Shown here: positions 26,282-34,865 of the stretch, piece by piece | Position numbering within the stretch: the stretch's first letter is position 1 | Layout: every line of letters begins with the position of its first letter | Source of the DNA: Arcobacter aquimarinus | GTDB taxonomy: Bacteria; Campylobacterota; Campylobacteria; Campylobacterales; Arcobacteraceae | Assembly (NCBI RefSeq): GCF_013177635.1 | Contig: NZ_CP030944.1 | Coordinates: 62,001-126,000, forward strand | Direction of reading: 5' to 3' | Length of the DNA stretch: 64,000 nucleotides | Notes under the pieces: model-generated | The model's database searches: none | The model's input: only the letters and a program-made list of their open reading frames with translations | What the model was told of the DNA's origin: nothing | Translations under genes and position numbers: made by a program

Positions 26282-29257
26282 ATGAAAATTTTTGTTTTAC
26301 TATTTATTTTTATGAATTTTGCTTTTTCTTCTAATCAAAATGTTGCACTGATGAATGACATAAAAAGTGTAATTCAAAAAGAAGAGTTTATATCTCTTTC
26401 AATAAATAAATATATTTTACAAAATGCAAAAATTCCAAAAAAAGATGATAATACACTGGATTGGGATGAACTTATGACTAGTGATTATCTAGGAACGAAT
26501 TTTAATAGATACAATCCTATGACAAAACAAAATATATCAGTTATTTTTGATTCAAATAATAGTGCTTTTATAAAAGGGGTTTTTGAAGCTGAAAATCAAC
26601 ATAAATCTGAATATAACTATTTATATAACTTTTATATAAATAAGATTTTTAGAGTAAATACAATTCCTCCAAAAAATAATACAAAAACAGAACTGCTAAA
26701 AGGTTCTTTAGTTTTATATAACTCAATTCAAAATGAAATAGTAAAAGTTATAAATAGAAATACAAATAAAATATTTTTACCTACTCAAACTTGTGAAGTT
26801 GGAAACTATTATTATGAATTAAAAAATGAAAAATTGATATATAAATATTGTAAAACAACTACATCTTCTATCGAAGTCTATCAAGAATCACCAATTTATT
26901 TGGATAATTTAGATGATTTAAAATATATAAAAGTTGAAATTGGTGAAAAAGCTTATGTTAAAGATGGTATTTCTTGGTATGAGTATTATTATGAAGGAAA
27001 TGGCTCTTGGATTCCTTTGGGAACAGGAAGAACAACGGGACAAGTAAATGATGAGATAAGTATAGAAGATAGGATTTTATCATATATTCCTGATGCTAAA
27101 GACTTAGTTTTAAGACGTGATGGTGGTTGTATGCTTGCAAATGGAGATATCTTTTGTTGGGGGAATAATAGTTATAAAAAAGCTGGTATTGAGAACTATG
27201 GACAACTAGATAAAACTATAAAACCTGATTATGTAAATACACCTGTGATGTTGAAAGTTCAAATAGAAGATACAGAACAAAATGAAATGAAATGGTATAA
27301 CAATCCATATAGAGTAAAATTTGAAAAAATGGCTATGAATAGTACAAATGTTTGTGGAATTTCTCCTATATTTAACTATTTTGATAATGGTCAAAAGAAA
27401 TTTGGAGGAGATTTGTACTGTAATGGTCAAATAACTCAATTATATTACGAAAATGTACCTACTTCAGTTAGTGAAACTTCAATTCTTGGAAAAAATAAAT
27501 TTTTTGGATGGGGTAAAAGTGATAAAACAGATGATGCACCTAAGTTGATAAAAATATCAGAAGATGGAGGACCTGTAGAAAAGGATTCATTAAAAGAAGA
27601 ACTAACTATTACAAGGGATGAAATTTATTTAACACAAATAGTAATGGTAGAAGATACGATAGCTGTATTATCTGATGATGGGAAAATATATACTATTGGA
27701 CGAAATTATAATGGTGCTTTAGGAGTTGGAGATAGTGATAAATTTATTATTCAATCAACACCTCAAGAAGTTAAAAGTAATGGGGTTTCTTTTAAAAAAA
27801 TATTTGCTTTAAGAGATATTGCAACTTTTGGAGCAATCGATAGTAATAACTATTTTTATATTTGGGGGGAAAGACCAAATGGAACAGTTTATTATGAACC
27901 TACAATTGTAAGTAATTCATTAAAATTTAATCCAGATGGTATTTTTACAAATAGTAAAGATTTTCTTTTAAAAGGTGTAGATAATAATTTTTATAGAACA
28001 AAAAATAGTATTGATTTAGTATCTGTTCCACAGATACCAAATACAGCAATAAGTGCTTCTATTTATGATAGTGGTATTACTCAATTATATGTTTACGCAA
28101 ATGAAAATATGGTTTTAGAAGGAAGTAGTAGATATTTAAGTTGTAAAACTACAACAGGTTCAAATTGCAATAATACAGATAATGCTATATTTGAAACAGG
28201 ATTAAATGAATTAAATGCTATTACAAATAGATTTAATGGAAAAGATTATGCAAATTTTGCAAATGTATCTATTTACCAGTTAGATACTGTCAAAACTGAA
28301 AAATTTGATGATTTTGAAAATGGAGTTAGTACTTGGGAGTTAAAAACATATAGTGATACTCAGTTTAAAAATCTTAAAAAAACAGAAACACCTTCTATTT
28401 TAACTGCAACAGAGAGTTCAGCAGATACAGTAAATTCAAGAATTACAGAAAGAGTTAACCCAACAAAAATAATAGCTGGGCAAATTCGTAATTCTAAATA
28501 TTATGGTGTTCAACTGGGATATCAAGCTTTAGAAAAAACTTTTAGTTTTGGTAGCCAGTATGCAAATGATGAAGTTGAGTTAGAGTTTGATTTTTATGAG
28601 ATTGATACTTGGGATATGGAAAGGTTTCAAGTTTTATTAAATGACCAATTAATATCAGAAGATGGTTTTATTCATGATTGTCATGACCAGTTTACTGAAA
28701 CTAACGATACTGGAATTTATACGTTAAGTTTAGGAAAACATTATAAAGATGATAAAAGAGTATGTAATGATCAGAATTCAAGTTTATATAATTTAGCATA
28801 TTCAAGATTTGATGATGAAAAATATATCTATAAGCTAAAAGGTAAATTAGATAGTAGTGGAAACTTAAAAGTTGTATTTAGAGTGAGAAATTTGACTTCG
28901 GGAGAGTATGGTTGGACAAGTTATTCTTATGGACAAACAATTGATGATGAATCTTGGGCAATTGATAATGTGCGTGTAAAGGTAAAAGAGACAAGTAAAA
29001 CTTTTGTTTGTGCAATGACTGGAATTGGAAGCTTGTCTCAAATGTATTGCTGGGGGAATGTAGGACGTAGTATACCTATTTTAAGTACATCTTTATATGA
29101 TGTTGGTAAAATATCTACTATTAATAAGTTATTTATATCTCCCAAAAGTGATAAGACAAGTCAAATGGCTTTTGATAACTTTAATGATTCAGGAAATCTA
29201 TTTTTAAAATATCCCACTTATATTGGTGGTTTTGATTATCCATTTTATTTTAAATAA
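26282..29257 (+). CDS. Large exported RCC1-repeat protein (991 aa)
   Basis: The signal peptide (about 1-16) is followed by the shared module (IKSVIQKEEFISLSINKYILQNAKIP, then DYLGTNFNRYNPM). RCC1-like repeats come next: CMLANGDIFCWGNN (about 282), DLYCNGQ (about 380), AVLSDDGKIYTIGRNYNGALGVGD (about 460) and NNYFYIWGE (about 520). A beta-sandwich-like insert spans about 675-905 (FDFYEIDTWDMERFQVLLNDQ ... ESWAIDNVRV). Another RCC1 blade, QMYCWGN, and the C-terminal motif KYPTYIGGFDYPFYFK follow. It looks like a surface adhesin or pilus-tip protein; the function is not known. Confidence 0.65.
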   Translation: MKIFVLLFIFMNFAFSSNQNVALMNDIKSVIQKEEFISLSINKYILQNAKIPKKDDNTLDWDELMTSDYLGTNFNRYNPMTKQNISVIFDSNNSAFIKGVFEAENQHKSEYNYLYNFYINKIFRVNTIPPKNNTKTELLKGSLVLYNSIQNEIVKVINRNTNKIFLPTQTCEVGNYYYELKNEKLIYKYCKTTTSSIEVYQESPIYLDNLDDLKYIKVEIGEKAYVKDGISWYEYYYEGNGSWIPLGTGRTTGQVNDEISIEDRILSYIPDAKDLVLRRDGGCMLANGDIFCWGNNSYKKAGIENYGQLDKTIKPDYVNTPVMLKVQIEDTEQNEMKWYNNPYRVKFEKMAMNSTNVCGISPIFNYFDNGQKKFGGDLYCNGQITQLYYENVPTSVSETSILGKNKFFGWGKSDKTDDAPKLIKISEDGGPVEKDSLKEELTITRDEIYLTQIVMVEDTIAVLSDDGKIYTIGRNYNGALGVGDSDKFIIQSTPQEVKSNGVSFKKIFALRDIATFGAIDSNNYFYIWGERPNGTVYYEPTIVSNSLKFNPDGIFTNSKDFLLKGVDNNFYRTKNSIDLVSVPQIPNTAISASIYDSGITQLYVYANENMVLEGSSRYLSCKTTTGSNCNNTDNAIFETGLNELNAITNRFNGKDYANFANVSIYQLDTVKTEKFDDFENGVSTWELKTYSDTQFKNLKKTETPSILTATESSADTVNSRITERVNPTKIIAGQIRNSKYYGVQLGYQALEKTFSFGSQYANDEVELEFDFYEIDTWDMERFQVLLNDQLISEDGFIHDCHDQFTETNDTGIYTLSLGKHYKDDKRVCNDQNSSLYNLAYSRFDDEKYIYKLKGKLDSSGNLKVVFRVRNLTSGEYGWTSYSYGQTIDDESWAIDNVRVKVKETSKTFVCAMTGIGSLSQMYCWGNVGRSIPILSTSLYDVGKISTINKLFISPKSDKTSQMAFDNFNDSGNLFLKYPTYIGGFDYPFYFK

Positions 29258-29265
29258 GGAATTGT

Positions 29266-30927
29266 ATGTTGCGAAATTATAAGAATATATTGTTTTTAAG
29301 TGGACTTTTTCTATTACTTAGTGGTTGTAGTTCAAAGAGTTATCATGATGAGATGATGCAAAAAGCTAAAGATTCCTTAAATAAAGAAGAGTATAAAGAT
29401 TTAAATGAATCGTATTCTAGTTCATTAGTTGATGAAAATTTTAAATCAAAAGAGTTTATCTCTATATTAGAAGATAAATCTTTAAGTGATATTTTAAAAG
29501 AGATGGAAATAATAGATGGAAATTTTTATTATCTAAAAAGTAGTGATATTTTAGTACCAAAAAGTAGAATCAAAATCCATAATATAACAGAATTAAATGA
29601 GTATCTAAATGCAGTTTTAGATAAAGAGTTATTTATTAAAAAGAATGGTTCAATTTATCTTGTAAAACTTTTAACTACAAGTGAAACAAAAAAACAATCA
29701 ATAGAACATATACCATTCCAATTAGAGGGTCAAATTTCTGTAGAAGAGCTTATCAAACTAATAACAGCTCAATCAGGATATGAAGTAAATATAGGAAGTT
29801 TCATAGAAAATAGAAATGATTTTCAAAATAGCATTGTAAGCATTAGTTCTAAAAATTTAAAAGATGCATTAAATTCATTATCTCATACAAAAGATGTATT
29901 TGTTGATGTTGATTATGATAAAGAGGTAATCAATATTACAAGGTATAAAGACTTAGTAATAGAGTTAAATATTCCTTTATTAGATATAAAATCATCAAGT
30001 CAAACATCAAATCAAGAGACAACAGGTGAAAGTAAAGTAGAAAATAATTCTCAAATAGTTTTATATGATGAATTAGACAAGATGTTAAAAAATATTATCT
30101 CAACAGATAAAATCTCAACTTATCATATAGATAAAGCAAGTGGTTTGATATTTTTAAAATCTACAAAATCAATTGAGAGTGCAGCAAGAACAATTGCAAA
30201 AGCATATGAATCAACTTTTTCGAAAGAAGCTGTAATAGAATTTGAAAGAATAGAACTTATATTAAATAAAAATAGAGCTTATGGAATAGGAAGTATCAGT
30301 GATAATAGACAGCAAAATATAGGAAATGGAGTTATTAGAGAAATAGCTACAGAAGGAGCTCTAACTTTTACAAGTGATAATGCTACTAGACTTTTACAAG
30401 TTGTAGCAACTGCAAATAATGAAATAGGAAGAGTTTTAAATTATAGTAAAAATATGATTATATTAAAAAATAATATCCCAACAGTTCAATCAATTACTGA
30501 TAACACTGATTATGTTGAGAAAATAGAAACAACAATTGATTCAGAAACAGGACTTAGAACTTCTGATGTTACAGTTAATACCTTAAAAGAAGGTACTTCA
30601 ATAACAGCAATGGCAAAAGTATCAAGAGATAAAATATTTTTAAATATAACTCCAACAATAAAAAAACTTATTGAATTTGAAAATGTTAGTATTGATGGAA
30701 CAATGATTAAATTACCTCAGTATAAAGACCAAAGTTATAATATTTCTAAAGAAGTGGCTTTAGGAGAGACTTCAATTGTGGGTTCAATTATAGTTCATGA
30801 TGATGCAAAAAATTATCAAGGAATTTTACCTCTTGAAGGTTTTGCAGTTGGTGGAAGTGACTCTAAATCTTATGTAAGAAGAGAGATAGTTTATGTTGTA
30901 ACTCTTAGAAATATTAAAGGCTTTTAA
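29266..30927 (+). CDS. Lipoprotein secretin of a type IVb pilus-like system
   Basis: A 553-residue outer-membrane lipoprotein. The lipobox is LLSGC with Cys21. An N0/STN-like domain (about 60-145) and an N1-like domain (about 150-230) precede a linker and a C-terminal secretin-like region (about 320-553) ending GSIIVHDDAKNYQGILPLEGFAVG...REIVYVVTLRNI. Lipid-modified secretins with this layout are the PilN/BfpB group. It should form the ring through which the pilus or cargo leaves. It is followed directly by platform and ATPase genes. Fine specificity is inferred. Confidence 0.8.
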   Translation: MLRNYKNILFLSGLFLLLSGCSSKSYHDEMMQKAKDSLNKEEYKDLNESYSSSLVDENFKSKEFISILEDKSLSDILKEMEIIDGNFYYLKSSDILVPKSRIKIHNITELNEYLNAVLDKELFIKKNGSIYLVKLLTTSETKKQSIEHIPFQLEGQISVEELIKLITAQSGYEVNIGSFIENRNDFQNSIVSISSKNLKDALNSLSHTKDVFVDVDYDKEVINITRYKDLVIELNIPLLDIKSSSQTSNQETTGESKVENNSQIVLYDELDKMLKNIISTDKISTYHIDKASGLIFLKSTKSIESAARTIAKAYESTFSKEAVIEFERIELILNKNRAYGIGSISDNRQQNIGNGVIREIATEGALTFTSDNATRLLQVVATANNEIGRVLNYSKNMIILKNNIPTVQSITDNTDYVEKIETTIDSETGLRTSDVTVNTLKEGTSITAMAKVSRDKIFLNITPTIKKLIEFENVSIDGTMIKLPQYKDQSYNISKEVALGETSIVGSIIVHDDAKNYQGILPLEGFAVGGSDSKSYVRREIVYVVTLRNIKGF

Positions 30928-30929
30928 CA

Positions 30930-31946
30930 ATGAGTATGTTTTCTGACCCATACGAACAGTTTTTACTTGATTATCTTGTAACAAAACTAGAAAATGGTTC
31001 AAATACAAGAAGAGCATTGTTACTTTATAGTGAACAAATCACAAGAGAAACAAATTTTAAAAAAAGATTGATGGCTGCGATTAAGGATATGGAAATAGGG
31101 AAACATAAGCTAGAAGCAATCTTACATAAGCATAAATTTTTAAATAGTTTTCAGTTTAGTTTAGTTGTAAATAGTACAAACACAATAGATGGATTGAAAC
31201 TTGTATTATCTTTCAAAAAAGCAAATTCAAATTTACTTATGAAAATGCTAAATCCTATATTTGTTCCCATGATTATTATTGTAGGAACATTTTATGGTTT
31301 GATTTTATATTTGGATATGCTTCAAAAAGAGTTAGTTCAATTAAGAAAACTAAATCCTGATGTTGAACAATTTTTAGGAATACCTAAATATTTTACCTAT
31401 GATATTGCGTATATTGGTTTAGGTGTTTCTATATTTGTAACTTTATTTATTTTATTTGGATATATCTACACTGAAAAATATAAACCTGCATGGCTTTATA
31501 AGGTTTTTAAAACACAAGCTTATTCAGATGGTAGATTTATGTTTAGAATTTTAAATGGAATGTTAAGTGCTGGAATTTCATTTCATAAGACTTCTTTAAT
31601 TTTATCAAAAGATTATTTTAAAGTAGGATTTAGACCATTTTTTAAAGATTTAGCAGATATGATAAATAAGAATAAAAAACTTTTTATTATGTTTGAAAGA
31701 TATAACTTTCCACCTATTATAACAGCTGATATAAAACTTTCAGAACTTAGTAAAACAAGTTTTTCAGAAGTTACAAAAGCTTTATATCAAACTTGCGATA
31801 CTATGTATGAAAAAAATATAAATTATATGGTTTTGCAGTGGAGATTTATGTTTTGGATGATTGCCATGTTGGTTACTGTTATTATTGGTTCAGATGTTAT
31901 AAATCTGGTAATTAGTACATTTACTTTTAAAACTTTATATCAGTAG
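30930..31946 (+). CDS. GspF/PilC-like inner-membrane platform protein
   Basis: A 338-residue membrane protein. Two cytoplasmic helical GspF-type domains (about 1-95 and 190-285; second one with LNGMLSAGISFHKTSLIL) are separated by TM helices near 108-130 and 155-180, with a last TM at about 308-330. This is the short T4bP (BfpE/TcpE/PilR) version of the platform that transmits ATPase motion to the pilin pool. It starts two bases after the secretin stop. Confidence 0.82.
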   Translation: MSMFSDPYEQFLLDYLVTKLENGSNTRRALLLYSEQITRETNFKKRLMAAIKDMEIGKHKLEAILHKHKFLNSFQFSLVVNSTNTIDGLKLVLSFKKANSNLLMKMLNPIFVPMIIIVGTFYGLILYLDMLQKELVQLRKLNPDVEQFLGIPKYFTYDIAYIGLGVSIFVTLFILFGYIYTEKYKPAWLYKVFKTQAYSDGRFMFRILNGMLSAGISFHKTSLILSKDYFKVGFRPFFKDLADMINKNKKLFIMFERYNFPPIITADIKLSELSKTSFSEVTKALYQTCDTMYEKNINYMVLQWRFMFWMIAMLVTVIIGSDVINLVISTFTFKTLYQ

Positions 31947-31954
31947 AAGAAAAA

Positions 31955-33640
31955 ATGATAAAAAAAATAGTTTCAACTCTAAAAAATGTACCGAAAATTA
32001 GCTTTTTAAATAAAGATAAAAAATTACATAAAAAAGAAAAATCTGAAAAAATAGATTTTAAAAAAATTATAGAAAAACAAAAACATTCTTTTCTTGAATT
32101 TATAGGAAAAACTGAAGATACTGATACTCATTTATCTCATATAATTGAAGATATGATTAAAGATAAATTTCAATTAAAAGGTGGTTATGGAGATTTGATT
32201 GCGAATGAAGCAAAATATGCAGAGTTTGTAAGAAGTCTAGGATATGAATATTATGCAACTTATAGTGATTTATCAAAATATTATCAGGATACTTCTTTTC
32301 AATTAGATGAAAAAAAACTTGAATTTTGTACAACTATGTATATTATCACTTTAGAAGATAAAAAGAGTAAAAATAAAGTTTTAGGTATTAGAGATGTTGT
32401 AAATCTTGATTTTGAAATATTAAGTAAGTTCTATTTTACAAAAATAGTAGTTTTAGGGGAAGGAGTTTTATCATCTGTTTTTGGAGAAGATAGGGAGATT
32501 ATTTTTAGTTCAAATAGTGATACTGAAAATGATGAAGAGATAAATAAATATTTTGACAAAATGATGGGACAAGCAATTTTGCTTGGAGCGTCTGATATAC
32601 ATATTCAAAAAACAAGTAGATATGCATCCCTTTGGTTTAGAATTGATGGTATCAAAGTTGATATGGGAACAATGCCTATTACTATTGCAAAAACTTTAAA
32701 AAGAAGACTTGTAACTATGGCTGACCAAGAAGATTCTGATTATGAGTCAATTAATGGGGTTATAAATTATGAATATGGTAAAAAAAATATCAAGTTTAGG
32801 CTTGGACTTATAAACTCAAAGTTAAATTTTTCATTAGTAATGAGGATGATTGGTGGAAGAGGAGTTGTTTCACATAATTTATCAGGACTTAATTATCCAG
32901 AAGAGACAATTAGAATTTTATCTAATTTAACAAAATATGCAAATGGGATGATATTAATTACAGGGCAAGTTGGAAGTGGTAAAACACATTTAATGTATGC
33001 CTTATTACAACAACTTGCAAAACAACAACAATATGTTATTACTATTGAAGATCCAGTTGAGTATGTGGATGAATCTTTCTTCCAAATTGATTTATCAGAG
33101 TTTGCAAGTGCAAGTGAAGAGTTTAAATATGGTTATCCTGAAGCAGTTGTTGATATTTTAAGACAAGATTCAAATATCATTCTAATTGGGGAAACAAGAG
33201 AGCCTCAAACAGCATCACAACTTGTTAATGCTTCTAACTTAGGTCAGTTAGTATTCTCAACTATGCATACAAACTCTGCTCCTGCAACAGTTTCAAGGAT
33301 GACAAGTTCACTTGGAATTAATGAAGGGGATATTATTGATAACTTAAGAGGAATAGTATCTCAAAGATTAGTTAGAAAACTTTGTACATATTGTAAAGAA
33401 CCAGATGGTGAAAGTGGATTTAAAAAAATTGGTTGTGATGAGTGTAATCACACAGGATTTAAAGATAGGGTACCAATTGCTGAGGTAGTTAGATTTAAAT
33501 TAGGACATGGAGGAGATTTTGAAAATCCAGCTGAATATATGACGGTTGAAAAAGCAGCGATGGCTCAATATCATGCAGGATTTATAACAAAAGAGGATGC
33601 AACAGCTATTATTAGAGGGGAAGAAGTATGGTACGATTAG
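31955..33640 (+). CDS. GspE/PilB-type secretion ATPase
   Basis: A 561-residue hexameric ATPase. Walker A is GQVGSGKTH (about 336-344); the Asp box is TIEDPVEYV, Walker B NIILIGETREPQTA (about 406-419; canonical GEIRDxETA is altered) and the His box STMHTNSA. Two CxxC motifs (CTYC about 477, CDEC about 493) form the zinc site of assembly ATPases. The N-terminal 190 residues are divergent, Lys-rich at first. Presence of the zinc motif argues for an assembly rather than retraction motor. No PilT-like partner is in the window. Confidence 0.9.
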   Translation: MIKKIVSTLKNVPKISFLNKDKKLHKKEKSEKIDFKKIIEKQKHSFLEFIGKTEDTDTHLSHIIEDMIKDKFQLKGGYGDLIANEAKYAEFVRSLGYEYYATYSDLSKYYQDTSFQLDEKKLEFCTTMYIITLEDKKSKNKVLGIRDVVNLDFEILSKFYFTKIVVLGEGVLSSVFGEDREIIFSSNSDTENDEEINKYFDKMMGQAILLGASDIHIQKTSRYASLWFRIDGIKVDMGTMPITIAKTLKRRLVTMADQEDSDYESINGVINYEYGKKNIKFRLGLINSKLNFSLVMRMIGGRGVVSHNLSGLNYPEETIRILSNLTKYANGMILITGQVGSGKTHLMYALLQQLAKQQQYVITIEDPVEYVDESFFQIDLSEFASASEEFKYGYPEAVVDILRQDSNIILIGETREPQTASQLVNASNLGQLVFSTMHTNSAPATVSRMTSSLGINEGDIIDNLRGIVSQRLVRKLCTYCKEPDGESGFKKIGCDECNHTGFKDRVPIAEVVRFKLGHGGDFENPAEYMTVEKAAMAQYHAGFITKEDATAIIRGEEVWYD

Positions 33641-34377
33641 TAATAACTGATTTTGCTACTAAAGAAGATAGCGAATTTTTCTATATACGAGATGAATTTG
33701 ACATTTCTCAAAATATGTTTACTTATCATTCTTTCAAAAAATATAGTGTTTATTTATCAAAATATACAAATGATGATATTTATTCTTTAAATTTACTATC
33801 GAGAAAATATCTAAAGAAAAATCAATTTTTGATTCATATTGCAGATGGTGAATATGTAATTTTATTTAATCATAAAACAGTCTATTCAGCAAAAATAAAT
33901 CAAAATTTCATCACAGATGATATGATTAAATCAATTTTAATTACAAAACATATAGCAATGCTTTCAAGTGGTGGAAGTATTGATAGTATTTATTATGTAA
34001 TTAACTCAAAATTTAAACATGCTATAGAAAATATTTTAAAACAAAATACAAAAAATGAAAAACAAGAAGTTGTTGCAAAATCTTTAGGAGAAATTGAAGA
34101 GTTAGTAAAACCTTTAAAATCTTTAGATACTTCAAAATCTCATTTTACAAAATTATTTTATATTACTTCCTTGACAACAGTTAGTTTATGGTTTGTTTTT
34201 ATGGGATTAGAAACTTTTACAAATAAAATATTTTACACAGAACCTCTTGAAAATTTAACAAAAGAGATAGAAATCGAAAAGCAATTAGCAAAACGACAAC
34301 AAATTATTTTAAATACAAATGAAAAAAAATATAAAGAATTAACAGATTGTATTTCAATAAATGAGGATTTTAGATGA
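33628..34377 (+). CDS. PilM/PilN- or GspL-like bitopic assembly protein
   Basis: A 249-residue protein with a cytoplasmic alpha/beta domain (about 1-170), one TM helix (about 183-203, LFYITSLTTVSLWFVFMGLE) and a short periplasmic coiled coil (about 212-240). Its architecture and place between ATPase and PilO-like gene match GspL or a PilM/N-equivalent (T4bP BfpC/TcpD type) that links the ATPase to the periplasmic frame. The start overlaps the ATPase gene by 13 bp and the stop overlaps the next by 4. Sequence identity to named families is too low to assert. Confidence 0.6.
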   Translation: MVRLVITDFATKEDSEFFYIRDEFDISQNMFTYHSFKKYSVYLSKYTNDDIYSLNLLSRKYLKKNQFLIHIADGEYVILFNHKTVYSAKINQNFITDDMIKSILITKHIAMLSSGGSIDSIYYVINSKFKHAIENILKQNTKNEKQEVVAKSLGEIEELVKPLKSLDTSKSHFTKLFYITSLTTVSLWFVFMGLETFTNKIFYTEPLENLTKEIEIEKQLAKRQQIILNTNEKKYKELTDCISINEDFR

Positions 34378-34865
34378 TAAGTATTCATCCAAAATTAGTT
34401 TCTAAAATAACTAAATTAGTTTTAATAGGATTAGCTATTTATACTATGTTGTTTATTTTATTTAAAGCTATTAGTTATTTTCAATCAGTAAAACAAAAAG
34501 AGAACTTAGTAAGAGATATTCAGATTCAAAAAGAACAGACCGATATCTTGAAAAATAGGGTTAATGAGGTTAAAAAAAAGATAGAAAATCTTGAAAAGGT
34601 ATATATTCAAAAAGAAGAATTAGAGGTTAAGATAAAAGATATATTTCAAAGAATGTCTTTTATTGATTTTCAGTTAAATTATATCGATGCAAGAAAAATG
34701 TGTGTTGATAGATATATTATTGTTGCAAGAGCAGATTATCAAAGTGAAAAAGGTTTAAAAGCTGTAGAGGGTATTTTATCTTATTTGGGTGAAATTAAAA
34801 AAAGTGAAAATGATGAAAACCTATATTTTGTGAATTACATAGCAAAACCAAGGCAAATACAATGA
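34374..34865 (+). CDS. PilO/GspM-like alignment protein
   Basis: A 163-residue protein with one N-terminal TM helix (about 11-32), a coiled coil (about 38-85, KQKENLVRDIQIQKEQTDILKNRVNEVKKKIENLEK) and a C-terminal alpha/beta domain that may be ferredoxin-like. This is the PilO/GspM layout. Four-base overlaps on both sides show tight coupling to the PilM/N-like gene and to the large exported protein that follows. Assignment is by architecture and position. Confidence 0.62.
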   Translation: MISIHPKLVSKITKLVLIGLAIYTMLFILFKAISYFQSVKQKENLVRDIQIQKEQTDILKNRVNEVKKKIENLEKVYIQKEELEVKIKDIFQRMSFIDFQLNYIDARKMCVDRYIIVARADYQSEKGLKAVEGILSYLGEIKKSENDENLYFVNYIAKPRQIQ

